This document shows positions 26,245-35,984 of a DNA stretch of 64,000 nt, piece after piece. The position numbers and the translations under genes were made by a program. Position 1 is the first letter of the stretch; each line of letters begins with the position of its first letter. The notes under the pieces were generated by a model. The model searched no databases. It saw only the letters and a list, made by a program, of their open reading frames with translations, and was not told the DNA's origin. Source of the stretch: an uncultured Ruminococcus sp. (GTDB lineage Bacteria > Bacillota > Clostridia > Oscillospirales > Acutalibacteraceae); assembly GCA_902762375.1 (NCBI GenBank), contig CACWNY010000001.1, positions 1-64,000 on the forward strand, in the 5' to 3' direction.

Positions 26245-27750
26245 ATTTCGCAGACCCAATAATTTTTCTTTAAACAGGAAAACCTGTTCCCTGAAGAATA
26301 TCATATCGACAGTGAATGTGGCAATGAAGGAAACCACAAAAACGATGATGGCATTGATAAGCCATGTCAGATAAGAATCGGCTGTTGGTAATTTGACAAA
26401 GAAGAAGAAAGTAATCACGATACCCATAGTTGCCAGATAGGAAATCAGTCTGAATATGAACTGAGAGAAATTGCGATGGATTAAATTTTTAGAAACATAA
26501 TACGCATAATGAAATGTTCGGAATACCATAGCCAGCAGTGTGCCGATAGCAACGCCAACAATACCAAAGTTTATCGACAGAATAACAGAAGTTCCCAGAT
26601 TAATACCAGCTTCGATATACGAACTTTTTTTTGTTTGTTTAAAATGCCCTGCTACTTCGACAATATTCTGATAGGGTATTCTTATACAGAAAAACACATA
26701 GGCAAAAGCCATGATATATCCGAACAATGGGCGGTTATAATCGACATCATGAACACCTGAGGTATAGACCAGTACGAACGGTGTAACCAGAACACAGGTG
26801 CTGGAATATAGCGTGGTACAGAGAGAATAGATGAGAAATTCATATAATTTCAGATTTTTCTGCAAAGCATCTGTTTCATTTTTAGCCATCATATTGCCGA
26901 AAGCCGCACCAATACCATTGGTGAAAGCTCTAATCATACCCGTAATTGCTTTGATTACCATGAAGTAAACGGTGTAGACGGAAACTTCCAGTGTGTTGGC
27001 AACAATCGTCAGAATGACAATATCCGTGTTATCTCTGATAAGCATAGCTACCTGTTGAGCGAATGCGTCCCATCTTTGTTTAATCGCACTGTTGTCTGGT
27101 TCGACATTTTTACGGATTTTGTATTTCTTTCTAACGATAATATTCACGGCAACAGGATTAAGAGCAAATACGATGGCACTTCCCATCTTGACACCGTGAA
27201 TGCCAAACCCCAGTTTTATCAGGATAGCTGCAATAATCACATTGACAACCGTTGTTGTGGCGGAAAGAATGGAAACAATATACTGACATTGGTCAGCCTC
27301 AAGCAACATCTGATAGGTAATGCCAAAGTAATACTGTGCAAATGTGCTGAAACCGATAATCAGTACAAGTGTAGCGGCAAAAAGCAGTTCAAATTCTTTG
27401 CTGACAAGCAAGGGATAAACGATTGCCAGAATGGTAAGTCCTGCCACAAATAACAGAGCCACTTTTCTCATAAAGATTTCAGTTGCTCTGATAATCCGAC
27501 TGATGGTGAGGTTATCGTGATTAGCAAGTGGTTTATACAGTGCTGCTTTTGTGACAGCAGAAACACCTGCACGAAAAAGCGTCATAAAAGACAGAAATTG
27601 TGTAATAGACTGCGTAATTCCGTTGTATTTTGAACCAAAAGTGCTAAGAATTATTCTCGGCAAAATCAAACCACATATAATCAGACATATTTCAGCAGTT
27701 ATTCCTGCTACTCCATTATACAAAGCTTTCTTACTTCTTGACTTCATCAT
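26191..27750 (-). CDS. Polysaccharide flippase, Wzx-like (MATE/MOP superfamily)
   Basis: This is a predicted exporter of lipid-linked oligosaccharide repeat units across the cytoplasmic membrane. It has 519 residues with about 12-14 hydrophobic segments. The N-terminus GVAGITAEICLIICGLILPRIIL is typical of oligosaccharide flippases. GGGAG precedes two adjacent ATG codons (27750 and 27747). The last 18 residues (NPLFQKWWGQGAKPLVGF) and the stop are encoded by repeat copy 13, so the original C-terminus was probably replaced or extended. It is the last gene of the surface polysaccharide cluster. Confidence 0.9.
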   Translation of the reverse strand: MMKSRSKKALYNGVAGITAEICLIICGLILPRIILSTFGSKYNGITQSITQFLSFMTLFRAGVSAVTKAALYKPLANHDNLTISRIIRATEIFMRKVALLFVAGLTILAIVYPLLVSKEFELLFAATLVLIIGFSTFAQYYFGITYQMLLEADQCQYIVSILSATTTVVNVIIAAILIKLGFGIHGVKMGSAIVFALNPVAVNIIVRKKYKIRKNVEPDNSAIKQRWDAFAQQVAMLIRDNTDIVILTIVANTLEVSVYTVYFMVIKAITGMIRAFTNGIGAAFGNMMAKNETDALQKNLKLYEFLIYSLCTTLYSSTCVLVTPFVLVYTSGVHDVDYNRPLFGYIMAFAYVFFCIRIPYQNIVEVAGHFKQTKKSSYIEAGINLGTSVILSINFGIVGVAIGTLLAMVFRTFHYAYYVSKNLIHRNFSQFIFRLISYLATMGIVITFFFFVKLPTADSYLTWLINAIIVFVVSFIATFTVDMIFFREQVFLFKEKLLGLRNPLFQKWWGQGAKPLVGF

Positions 27751-27876
27751 ATCACTCCCATATGATTTATTTCCTGCCTGAATAATCTATGGTGTATTTT
27801 TTCAGGTTTTCATTTTTAATCCTTATCTATTTATCCTTATTTTTAGGCGATGTTATCTATTTAAAGTGTTTCAGGG

Positions 27877-28016
27877 CAAAATTTTCTTACGAAAATTTTG
27901 TTTTGGATTTTTATGCGTTTAAGGGCTTCGCCCTTAAAAATCCCACAAGGGGCTGCCGCCCCTTGACCCTGCCCACTTTTTTGAAAAAAAGTGGACAAAA
28001 AACTTTTAATTGTCAC
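27877..28016 (+). repeat. Modular hairpin repeat, copy 14 (forward monomer)
   Basis: It contains S0 variant CAAAATTTTC/GAAAATTTTG (a compensated G:C to T:A change), S1, S2 with a CTGCCG loop, CCAC-type S3 and a tail whose complement TGACAATTAA ends the polymerase gene. Confidence 0.9.
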
Positions 28017-29199
28017 CGCTTAAGGTGGATAGTTGATTTCTTTGTCGGAGTTCGTATGTTGCCAGCGGAAACATGGACATCATGGAAAGATAGGTAAATA
28101 AAGAATAGGAAACCTGTCCGATATCTACCAACATCAAAGAAATAATGCAGGCTATCCAGAATGTAGCATATTCGTCAGATTTGTTTTTGATAAAGGTAAT
28201 CAGTGTTTTGATATGAAGCCAATAAAAAGCGACCAGTCCGAGCAGATTCAAATCGGCAAAGAGTTCGGCAAAGTTATTGTGAGCATACAAACCTCTTGCA
28301 TTGTAAAAGCGGTAGTTATCCAGTCCTACACCGATAATGCTGTCAAATCCGACCCATATAGCGTCAATAGCAAAAGCCATTCTGTTTTCGGTACTGACAT
28401 CTTCCTCACCGACACTGGCTAACCGCCAGCCGATAAGATTATAGAATACCGTATTTTGCATCAGAAGAGTAAACAGAATATAGGCGGTAATGCCAATCAG
28501 AGCAATTTTCAGGAATTTTCTCTTTCCGCCCATAAACATAACAGCAATCATTAAAGCGGCAACAACAAATGTTTTTCTTGAACCCGTCATAACCGAACCG
28601 AGAGAGATTACCCCAAGACCTGATAAACATAAAATTCTGTTGATTACCTTATACTTCAGCAGATATACACCCGACAATAGGGCAATAAAAAGATTATAGG
28701 CAGTAATATTGAACTGTTCGTTTTCGGTCATACTAATTCGCAGACCCGTAAGGTATTTGGCATTAGTTCTCAGAATGGTGACAATACTCAGTTGTGTAAT
28801 CTGGAAAGAAAAAATGACGATACCGCTTAAAAAAAAAGCAATAAAGAACAGATTGGTTTTTCGTTTGGTATAGCAATAAAGAGAAACCAGCAATACCTCA
28901 AGAATAACCCCTGATAGCCTTGAAATCATATCAAGAGAGTTATCTCTATGACCAGCCACCAGACTTATGCCAAAGGCAACACCGATAAATAAAGCACTCC
29001 ACTTCATGAAATCGTTCATTTTTATGCTTTTGGAAAAGTATAATTGCAGGAGAATGACAATAAAAAATGTATATCTGAAATAAGTAAAAAGATAGCCGTA
29101 ACCGACAATGACACGAAAGGTGACCCGTGCGATGATGAACAGCATGAACAGGATATCTGTAATGGTATCACTGGAAAGTCGCCATTTTTTCTTTAGCAT
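28006..29199 (-). CDS. O-antigen/polysaccharide polymerase-like membrane protein (Wzy type)
   Basis: This multi-spanning membrane protein of about 397 residues has ten or so hydrophobic segments and a larger extracytoplasmic loop with YNARGLYAHNNFAE. The MTGSRKTF segment near the middle is typical of Wzy/O-antigen ligase proteins. It is inferred to join exported repeat units into a chain. The ATG at 29199 is preceded by AGGTGAG, and a longer frame begins inside the upstream glycosyltransferase gene. The final Gly-Asp-Asn and TAA stop are read from the tail of repeat copy 14. It lies between a GT4 glycosyltransferase gene and the flippase gene. Confidence 0.85.
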   Translation of the reverse strand: MLKKKWRLSSDTITDILFMLFIIARVTFRVIVGYGYLFTYFRYTFFIVILLQLYFSKSIKMNDFMKWSALFIGVAFGISLVAGHRDNSLDMISRLSGVILEVLLVSLYCYTKRKTNLFFIAFFLSGIVIFSFQITQLSIVTILRTNAKYLTGLRISMTENEQFNITAYNLFIALLSGVYLLKYKVINRILCLSGLGVISLGSVMTGSRKTFVVAALMIAVMFMGGKRKFLKIALIGITAYILFTLLMQNTVFYNLIGWRLASVGEEDVSTENRMAFAIDAIWVGFDSIIGVGLDNYRFYNARGLYAHNNFAELFADLNLLGLVAFYWLHIKTLITFIKNKSDEYATFWIACIISLMLVDIGQVSYSLFTYLSMMSMFPLATYELRQRNQLSTLSGDN

Positions 29200-29213
29200 A
29201 CAACTCACCTGTA

Positions 29214-30293
29214 TTAGTGCAAGAATTTTTGCAGATACGCAGTCCACATATCGACAATTTTATCAAGTTTTAATGTGGAATTGATTTGAAAAGCATTATT
29301 TTCCAACTGATGACGATATTTTTCGTCACCAAGCAATTTATTCATTTCCTTTGATAAGGAAACATCGTCATCAATATCGACCAGAACACCGTTGATACCG
29401 TTGTCAATCAGATATTCCGCACCGCCTCCGCTACAACGAGTAGAAAGACAGGCTTTTCCGAGTGACATGGCTTCTATGAGAGCATTAGGCATTCCCTCAT
29501 GATTAGAAGTCAGAACAAACAGTTTAGCGTGTTTTACGAGGTCAGTGGGGTCTTTGATATTGCCCAGAAAGTCAACATTTTCCGAAATGCCAAGTTCATT
29601 GACCGTCCTGACAAACTTATCCAAATCCTTTCCCGAACCTGCCAGTTTCAGTCGCATGGACGGATATTTTTTCACTACTTCAGCAAAAGCACGGAATAAC
29701 ATGGACTGATTTTTCTGTGCATCGTCAAGTCGTCCGACAGTAATGATGTAATCTTCAATTTCGACATCAGATTTTTGCGATACCGCATAGCTTTGTCTGA
29801 CGGGGTTGGGAATGACGGCAATATCTTTTTTGCCTGAATAGTGTTTTTCATAGTATGCCTTAATTTGCGGTGTCTGAACGACATAGCCTTTCGCCATAGG
29901 GTAGAAAAATTTTTTCTGAATACGAAACGACATCTTCTGAAAACTTTTATAAGGGTCCATTCTTTCGCAGATGACAGGTACGGCATTTGTTCCTTTTGCT
30001 CCCATCACGGCATCGAAATTCATCGGAAACCCAAATCCGACAATCACATCTGCTTTAAAACGGATAGCTTCTTTTCTTATGTTGGCATATCGTCTTTTGC
30101 GTCTTTGCAACGCATTACCCTCCGCACCGTAAAGCTGAACGGTTACCCCTGATAAATCATCAGCACTGTCTGTTCCGTACATCACCATAATTTCGACATT
30201 ATGACCTCGTTTTGCGATTTCAGGGGCGATACTTCTCAATACATTTTCAGCACCGCTGAAACTTAATTTTCCAATCAAAAATATAATATTCAT
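29214..30293 (-). CDS. Glycosyltransferase, GT4 family
   Basis: This is a predicted cytoplasmic retaining glycosyltransferase with a GT-B fold and 359 residues. The N-terminus has the acceptor-side GKLSFSGAENVLRSIAPEIAKRGH. The C-terminal donor domain has VGRLDDAQKNQ and SNHEGMPNALIEAMSLGK with the E-x7-E pattern of GT4. The sugar donor and acceptor are not predictable. The polymerase gene begins 14 bases after its stop. Repeat copy 15 separates it from the upstream F420-hydrogenase-beta-like gene. Confidence 0.92.
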   Translation of the reverse strand: MNIIFLIGKLSFSGAENVLRSIAPEIAKRGHNVEIMVMYGTDSADDLSGVTVQLYGAEGNALQRRKRRYANIRKEAIRFKADVIVGFGFPMNFDAVMGAKGTNAVPVICERMDPYKSFQKMSFRIQKKFFYPMAKGYVVQTPQIKAYYEKHYSGKKDIAVIPNPVRQSYAVSQKSDVEIEDYIITVGRLDDAQKNQSMLFRAFAEVVKKYPSMRLKLAGSGKDLDKFVRTVNELGISENVDFLGNIKDPTDLVKHAKLFVLTSNHEGMPNALIEAMSLGKACLSTRCSGGGAEYLIDNGINGVLVDIDDDVSLSKEMNKLLGDEKYRHQLENNAFQINSTLKLDKIVDMWTAYLQKFLH

Positions 30294-30344
30294 ATAACTT
30301 TCCTATCTTTTTCCACCTGTGCGGTTGGAATGATTTTCTCATGG

Positions 30345-30415
30345 TATAGCTATGACAATTAAAAGTTTCGGTCAAGCCTTTTCAAAGGCTTGTGGGGTCA
30401 AGGGGCAAAGCCCCT
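30345..30415 (-). repeat. Modular hairpin repeat, copy 15 (short reverse copy)
   Basis: Only the tail, AAGCC-type S3 and S2 are present. It ends 2 bases before the stop of the F420-hydrogenase-beta-like gene. The shortest copy seen, it shows that S3-S2-tail can stand alone. Confidence 0.85.
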
Positions 30416-30416
30416 C

Positions 30417-31565
30417 TTATTTTTTTATTCTTGTTTTACGCAGTATGGGTTTGACAAGATGAATGAGTTTTGCTTTGAAAGTCGCCTTACCGTATTTTTC
30501 TATGCAGTACGAACTTCCTTTTGTTTCGTATTCTGTCCAAAACATATCATAGCCTTCGGGTTGCTGGCTTGATGACTTAAGGCGAGGTTGCAGACAGTTT
30601 TCCACTTCAACTTCTATGATATCTCCGTTGATTTTAGCCTTGTCAAAAAATGACAGTCCCTTTTCTGAATTGACCAGCATAATAGAATTGCCTTCGGAAC
30701 TGGCAAAATCAGGGTACTTTTCATTGACCCCCCAGAAATCACCCAGTGTGAAATCAGCAGGACGATGAAGACCCGCATATTGACAGTGAAAACAAGATTT
30801 CCGCATATAATGATAATAATAGTTAGCATATTGGGTACTGTAATGTTTTTTCTTTTCGCCCTCAAAGAGGAAAGATTCCTCATGACCTTTCCAGCCGATA
30901 CGGAAGGAATCCCTGAAATTGAAAGCGGTAAGTTTTTTTCCGTATTTTGTTTCAAGATAGGTTTTGTAGTCGTCAAAGAGTTTCGGACTGGGAACACCCT
31001 GACAGATAATATCAACGGTAATCAGATTGGTAGTATCTGTTTTCTTTTTTTTCAGATAACGCAACAGTCCTGCCACCTGACACGCCGTTCCTGAAAACAT
31101 GACCGCTTTGTTATAGATTAAATCCTGTCTGATTTGCGAAAAAGCGTTACCAAGTTCAGACTGAACATATTTACTGCCCTGTAACCGTTTCAAATCGTCT
31201 AAGGAAGTGACTTTTATGTGAACGACATTTAACGACTTATCAAAAGCGACACCCCATACAGAACCGCCGTTTCTAATCATGGTTTCCGCAAGCATATAGA
31301 ACGCACCGCCCGAACGGCTGGACTGAAGAATATTCTTGTCTTTATGGTGCATACCATATGCCCTGAGGGTAGCCGACCATGAATTTTCCTTGCTGAAATC
31401 ACAGACATTTCGGCACATATCACAATGAATACACAAATCTTCATCAATGGCAGGAATGGAAAATCCGTGAGAATCCGTTATCATTTTGATAGCGTTTTTA
31501 GGACAGATATTTACACAGGCAGTACAACCGCAACATTCCTCATTGATATGGGAATCAAGAAACAT
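30417..31565 (-). CDS. Coenzyme F420 hydrogenase/dehydrogenase beta-subunit-like ferredoxin protein
   Basis: This redox protein of about 382 residues occurs in surface polysaccharide clusters. The N-terminus has two 4Fe-4S motifs, CCGCTACVNICPKNAI and CIHCDMCRNVCDF. The rest matches the FrhB-like domain, with SSRSGGAFYMLAETMI, FSGTACQVAGLLRYL, CQGVPSPKLFDDY and ADFTLGDFWG. FrhB-like proteins use flavin and iron-sulfur clusters, but in this setting the substrate is unknown and a role in sugar modification is inferred. ATG 31565 follows AGGAGGT and overlaps the end of the upstream pyruvyl-transferase-like gene by 11 bases. Confidence 0.88.
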   Translation of the reverse strand: MFLDSHINEECCGCTACVNICPKNAIKMITDSHGFSIPAIDEDLCIHCDMCRNVCDFSKENSWSATLRAYGMHHKDKNILQSSRSGGAFYMLAETMIRNGGSVWGVAFDKSLNVVHIKVTSLDDLKRLQGSKYVQSELGNAFSQIRQDLIYNKAVMFSGTACQVAGLLRYLKKKKTDTTNLITVDIICQGVPSPKLFDDYKTYLETKYGKKLTAFNFRDSFRIGWKGHEESFLFEGEKKKHYSTQYANYYYHYMRKSCFHCQYAGLHRPADFTLGDFWGVNEKYPDFASSEGNSIMLVNSEKGLSFFDKAKINGDIIEVEVENCLQPRLKSSSQQPEGYDMFWTEYETKGSSYCIEKYGKATFKAKLIHLVKPILRKTRIKK

Positions 31566-32595
31566 GATTATTCTGCACCTCCTGAAAACTTGAAAGCAGA
31601 AACTTTTCTGATACAGCAATTTTTTCTGTTTTTATCCGATTAATCCTCTCATAGTCTATATTTTTGCCGAACTTATCCTCCAGTAATGAACCGTCAACGG
31701 AAAATCTGTCCTGCAAGGAAAATTCGTCCAGTAAAGAAATGATTTTATTGGAGTAATTAGCAAGGGTAACAAATTCCTTGTTGAAGATAATGCTGAAAAC
31801 CGTACCGTGAAAGGTAGAAGTAATGACTGCCTGACTGTTTTTAATATAGGATATCCATTCAAAAGGTGTGAGCATAGGATTTTCGTCAGCCCAGTCACAT
31901 TTAGAACCTGTAGCAATGATTTTCAGATTACGGTTTCGGGCAAATTGGATAATCTGTTGCGTATCGTCAGCCGAAAAGCCGTAGGTATATACGAACAGAT
32001 AGTTTTCATGTTGGTTTATGGGAAGTAAGTCCTCATAAAAATCGTGAAGAAAAGTAGGGTCAAGCACTCTTTGGACATCTTTCACCCCGAAATCTTTCAT
32101 GAGTTGTTCGGTATGGTCATCTCTGACAGAAACATGGTTCAGTTTTCGTATTCCAGCGGTATACGGAAAGAGTTTAAGGTGTTTTACGGCACAGCGTCCT
32201 GAACAGGGAGCATAAGAAATGGTCTGTCGTGCGGATTTATAGGGTCTGAAAAACAGCGGTAAATGATTGGCGGTCATATTTTTGACATTCCAGACTTCAT
32301 CACTGCCGATAATGGCGACATCATAAATACAATTATCTTTTTCATCAAAATGCAGACGGCTTTGTGCGTCATCTATAACAGACTGAATTTCATTGCGGTA
32401 TTCCAGAACGGCTTTATCTGTTTTTTTGTCTTTCAGGAAGGTGAACAGATTGGGGTTATTGGCACGATGGCGTTTAATCTTAGCCTCAATTCCCTTTGAG
32501 CGGAGAAACTGTTGCATAGCATAGGCTTGCAGGAAAGCACCGTAATTGGGAGCATTATAATAGGTAATCACTAAAGCAGAAGGTAAAGTATTCAT
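31555..32595 (-). CDS. Polysaccharide pyruvyl transferase family protein
   Basis: Predicted to add ketal-linked pyruvate to sugar residues, using phosphoenolpyruvate. It has 346 residues with a typical start YYNAPNYGAFLQAYAMQQFL, the GSDEVWNVKNMT segment, YAPCSGR, VRDDHTEQLM, and a C-terminal STFHGTVFSIIFNKEF histidine motif. The family also includes members of unproven activity. The partner F420-hydrogenase-beta-like gene overlaps its end, a pairing often seen in polysaccharide loci. It starts 12 bases after the end of the upstream GT2 gene. Confidence 0.9.
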   Translation of the reverse strand: MNTLPSALVITYYNAPNYGAFLQAYAMQQFLRSKGIEAKIKRHRANNPNLFTFLKDKKTDKAVLEYRNEIQSVIDDAQSRLHFDEKDNCIYDVAIIGSDEVWNVKNMTANHLPLFFRPYKSARQTISYAPCSGRCAVKHLKLFPYTAGIRKLNHVSVRDDHTEQLMKDFGVKDVQRVLDPTFLHDFYEDLLPINQHENYLFVYTYGFSADDTQQIIQFARNRNLKIIATGSKCDWADENPMLTPFEWISYIKNSQAVITSTFHGTVFSIIFNKEFVTLANYSNKIISLLDEFSLQDRFSVDGSLLEDKFGKNIDYERINRIKTEKIAVSEKFLLSSFQEVQNNHVS

Positions 32596-32607
32596 CAGAC
32601 CACCTCA

Positions 32608-33399
32608 TCATTTGTTTCTGTATAACATACCGACAAATTTTTTATATTTTCTGACCAGTTTTGGATTTCCGACAATTTTTTTTCGGATATGCGGTAAAGT
32701 CAACGCAATTCTGAAACGGTAGACAAACCGCTGTACGGGGGTAAAGTATTGTTTCTGGAGTTGTTTGACTTCGCTGACAATACACTTTCTGTTTTTTTCG
32801 TCCTCCGAGAACCCCGAACCTTTATAATTGGCAACAATCACGGGGATATATTCTGTGTTGAGTTTTTCCTTTACGACAGTATACATCAAGATTTCCTTAT
32901 CGGCAGATACTTTATAATGACAGTCGAATTTTTTTTGCTGGAGATACTCTCTTTCAAAAATCATTGCCTGATGACATATCATGGAACGATAGCAGAAAAA
33001 GGGGGTGAGATTTTTAGGAGAGTTGCTGTTGACTTTCAATGTTTCGTTATAGCAACGACCATAATATAATGATACATCAGACTTTTTCATACATTCTGCA
33101 ATTTTTGTCAGACTATGCTTGTCTGGAAATTTATCGCCTGCATTTAAGAAGATGAGGTAATCACCTGTTGCCAAATCAATGCCCTGATTCATTGCGTCAT
33201 AAATGCCAGTATCAGCTTTTCGGGTTATTTGAAGATGATGATTATTTTCGGGCAATTTTTCGACCGAACCATCTGAAGAATTACCGTCCTTGACAATGAT
33301 TTCAAAGTTGTCATAATCCTGTTCCAGTACCGAATGGACGGTATCGTGTAAATCATTGCCTGCATTAAGACACACGGTAATAATACTGAATTTTATCAT
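32608..33399 (-). CDS. Glycosyltransferase, GT2 family
   Basis: This is an inverting GT-A glycosyltransferase of 263 residues. The N-terminus FSIITVCLNAGNDLHDTVHSVL, VKDGNSSDGS (first Asp motif), DTGIYDAMNQGIDLATGDYL and FLNAGD (the DXD-like position is degenerate) are typical of WcaA-like GT2 proteins. Its start overlaps the upstream GT4 stop by 4 bases (ATGA), so they are coupled. It is similar to the GT2 gene at 37.1 kb, and both share the SGIYNAMN/TGIYDAMN motif. The donor sugar is unknown. Confidence 0.92.
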   Translation of the reverse strand: MIKFSIITVCLNAGNDLHDTVHSVLEQDYDNFEIIVKDGNSSDGSVEKLPENNHHLQITRKADTGIYDAMNQGIDLATGDYLIFLNAGDKFPDKHSLTKIAECMKKSDVSLYYGRCYNETLKVNSNSPKNLTPFFCYRSMICHQAMIFEREYLQQKKFDCHYKVSADKEILMYTVVKEKLNTEYIPVIVANYKGSGFSEDEKNRKCIVSEVKQLQKQYFTPVQRFVYRFRIALTLPHIRKKIVGNPKLVRKYKKFVGMLYRNK

Positions 33400-34685
33400 C
33401 TGCCCAACCTCCGAAGTAATTTTCTTGCCATCGTTTCCAACCCGATAACCGAAACGCCGTTTTTAATATGAAGTTTCTTTTTGAGATTTCGGTTAAGTAT
33501 TCTCCATCTTTTCAGATTGGTATGATAGAAACTGTCGGGGGAACGATAGGGAATAGTTTCACCGTTTATCACCGCATGGAACAGTTCATGCCATTGTTGG
33601 ATAATGATTTCGGGAGCAAAGGATTTACTCAGAAGATAGCCCTCAGCACCATACTGTTCATTTTTGGGGATATCTTTCAGCAGTTCGATAACTTTTTCGG
33701 GAAGTTCTTTTTCGTTTTGATAGAGCAGACCTGTTTTTTTGTCAATCACGGTATCCAGAAAACCGCCTTTGGCTATTGTGACAACAGGAACACTCATACT
33801 TTCAAAATCCAATGCACTTATTCCGAAAGTTTCGGTGCGTCCTGTAGGGTTCACTACTCCCACAGAGGTATGAGCGATGACTTCATCTTTTTCCGCACCG
33901 AGTACCCCCAGAAAGTGAACGGACGGCAGAATATTACCTGTTTCGTCCGTCAGACAAGGCATAATCCGTTTTTCAAAAGCCTTGTCCGCAATCCCGTAAG
34001 ACCCGAGTTGAGCATCACGGCTATAAAGTTTACCACTTCCGATAACATTGAGTTCGGCATTTGGTACAGCAGATAAGATTGTTTTCCACGCTGTCGCCAG
34101 AACCTGAAACCCTTTCATTGGCACAAGAGAACCAATATAGGTCACAACAGGTTTATCAACAGATTTTCGTCTTATTTTTTCGTTTTGAGGGTACATATTG
34201 TATATGTAAGTGGACTTATCGATAATTTTATGGTCAATATAGCGGTCATATTGCTGTCGTCCGACAAAGACATTTGCCTTGACATATCTGCATTTTACCA
34301 GACGCTCACAATAGTCCGCTAAATAATAATTGTGACCCCAAGTAATGACATTGATTTTGGAATTGTCTGCATTTTCAAAAAAAGTTTCGGGCAAAGGCTG
34401 TCCGTTGTACAGTGAACTGACAACAAGCACATCAGCACCGCTTTTTTTTGCCTGATACGGCACTTCCAACAAATCCTTGCATACGATGATTTCATCAACT
34501 GACGGCAGAAGTCCGTTATCGTGTACAATCAGAACGACTTTATCCGAAGGATATTGTTTTTTGTAAATCTGAGCCAGAAAAAGAATACAGTATTCCGTTC
34601 CGCCGATACCCGGATTTCCGATTAACAGGTTACTACAGTCCACATTTTTAATTCCGCTGTTATTGATATAAATACATATGTTCAT
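33396..34685 (-). CDS. Glycosyltransferase, GT4 family
   Basis: This is a GT-B glycosyltransferase of 429 residues. The acceptor half includes IGNPGIGGTEYCILFLAQIY. The donor half has VTYIGSLVPMKGFQ and TGRTETFGISALDFESMSVP, the E-x7-E motif of GT4. The C-terminal 60 residues are basic (LKRWRILNRNLKKKLHIKNG) and may contact membrane or lipid-linked acceptor. It overlaps the downstream GT2 gene by 4 bases and lies 4 bases after the upstream glycosyltransferase gene. The sugar specificity is unknown. Confidence 0.92.
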   Translation of the reverse strand: MNICIYINNSGIKNVDCSNLLIGNPGIGGTEYCILFLAQIYKKQYPSDKVVLIVHDNGLLPSVDEIIVCKDLLEVPYQAKKSGADVLVVSSLYNGQPLPETFFENADNSKINVITWGHNYYLADYCERLVKCRYVKANVFVGRQQYDRYIDHKIIDKSTYIYNMYPQNEKIRRKSVDKPVVTYIGSLVPMKGFQVLATAWKTILSAVPNAELNVIGSGKLYSRDAQLGSYGIADKAFEKRIMPCLTDETGNILPSVHFLGVLGAEKDEVIAHTSVGVVNPTGRTETFGISALDFESMSVPVVTIAKGGFLDTVIDKKTGLLYQNEKELPEKVIELLKDIPKNEQYGAEGYLLSKSFAPEIIIQQWHELFHAVINGETIPYRSPDSFYHTNLKRWRILNRNLKKKLHIKNGVSVIGLETMARKLLRRLGR

Positions 34686-34689
34686 GGTT

Positions 34690-35781
34690 TCAAGCCTCTA
34701 CAAACTGTATCAAAGCATTTTTGAATTGCAAATCGTCGGTATAAACTTTTTTCTCAAGTTCATGAAAGTCCTTATCCAGAGTTTCTTTATGTATACCACG
34801 ATACCAGTGATAGATATCGTCAGCCAGAGTTTGAACGGAGTGCATATCCACATCGAATTTCAGTGCATAATTGCCGACATATTCCGAAACATAAGAACCT
34901 GAATATAAAAGAAGTGGTATTCGGTATTTTATAGCGTCATACATTTTTACCTGAAGAGCGGTACGCATTTTGGGGTCTTTGTCGTATTCATAGACACAGT
35001 GGAGAATATCCGTTTCCTCAGCAAATTTGGAGATATCCGAAATTTCATATCGTCCTGTAAAGTGGATATTCTGATAACCTTGTTTTTCGCAATACTGTCT
35101 GATTTCCTCAAAGAAGCCTTCACCATGATAAGTAAGCGTAAATCTTTTGTCATTACCGAACACATCACAGAACGAAGTGTTGAAATAAGGCTGTCTGACC
35201 ATTCCCCAGAAAACAATGCGGATAGGCAATTCTGTATTGACTTTTGCATGATTACCTGAATTTTGGCAAAGTTCCCGTGTATTATGAGAGAGTATGATGT
35301 GGTCAGTTTTTTCGACTTCCAAATCTTTCAGAAATCCGAAAGAGGACATCATCGTAAATTCTGACTTTCGGATAAGTTTACGGACAATCGTTTTAAAGAA
35401 TTTGCTTTTAGTTTCTTTGGTAAGGTCACGGTAATCATAGATATACTTTCCCTGATATTTTCTGGTGAGGATATCATACAGAGGTACAGCGGTAGGGGTA
35501 GTCAATATAATAAGCTTTTGATATTTTTTTTCTTTGATAACTTTCCGCATGAAGAAAGCGTAGCCAAGAAAGGAAAGTATCTTTTTATGAAAAGGAAGAT
35601 AGGTATTTACTTTGCGGTCATAAGAAATAGCATTCCCGTTGAAATCTTTTTTATATTCGATACCCGTTCTGTTCCAGAAAACGACTTCATAATCAGAAAT
35701 ATTCAATTCATCTAAAATATTGGTATATTTCAATGTGAACGGCATGAGATGGAGATCATTAAAACCGATAATGCCAATCAT
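34690..35781 (-). CDS. Glycosyltransferase-like protein, GT-B fold
   Basis: A 363-residue cytoplasmic protein predicted to be a GT4-like or related glycosyltransferase. The N-terminal half contains a Rossmann-like IIGFNDLHLMPFTLKYTNIL and KYIYDYRDLTKET. The C-terminal half has RIVFWGMVRQPYFN, FTGRYEISDISKFAEETDI and KMYDAIKYRIPLLLYSG, resembling donor-binding regions, but the E-x7-E motif is weak. The position inside a run of glycosyltransferase genes supports the call. It ends 4 bases before the start of the next GT4 gene. Confidence 0.78.
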   Translation of the reverse strand: MIGIIGFNDLHLMPFTLKYTNILDELNISDYEVVFWNRTGIEYKKDFNGNAISYDRKVNTYLPFHKKILSFLGYAFFMRKVIKEKKYQKLIILTTPTAVPLYDILTRKYQGKYIYDYRDLTKETKSKFFKTIVRKLIRKSEFTMMSSFGFLKDLEVEKTDHIILSHNTRELCQNSGNHAKVNTELPIRIVFWGMVRQPYFNTSFCDVFGNDKRFTLTYHGEGFFEEIRQYCEKQGYQNIHFTGRYEISDISKFAEETDILHCVYEYDKDPKMRTALQVKMYDAIKYRIPLLLYSGSYVSEYVGNYALKFDVDMHSVQTLADDIYHWYRGIHKETLDKDFHELEKKVYTDDLQFKNALIQFVEA

Positions 35782-35851
35782 GTGATATCACCTTTTCTGT
35801 CAAATGGCTATAGCGGTATGCCCACTTTAGGCGGTAACAATCAGATAATTA

Positions 35852-35984
35852 TGTCAAAATCTGCTTACGCAGATTTTGTATTGATTTTCGGGAGTTTAAG
35901 GGCTTCGCCCTTAAAAATCCCACAAGGGGCTTTGCCCCTTGACCCCACCACTTTTGAAAAAGTGGACAAAACTTTTAATTGTTA
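35852..35984 (+). repeat. Modular hairpin repeat, copy 16 (forward monomer)
   Basis: It contains S0 variant CAAAATCTGC/GCAGATTTTG (a compensated T:A to C:G change), S1, S2, CCAC-type S3 and tail. The right-hand half (35911-35984) is translated as the C-terminus of the second pyruvyl-transferase-like protein. Confidence 0.9.
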
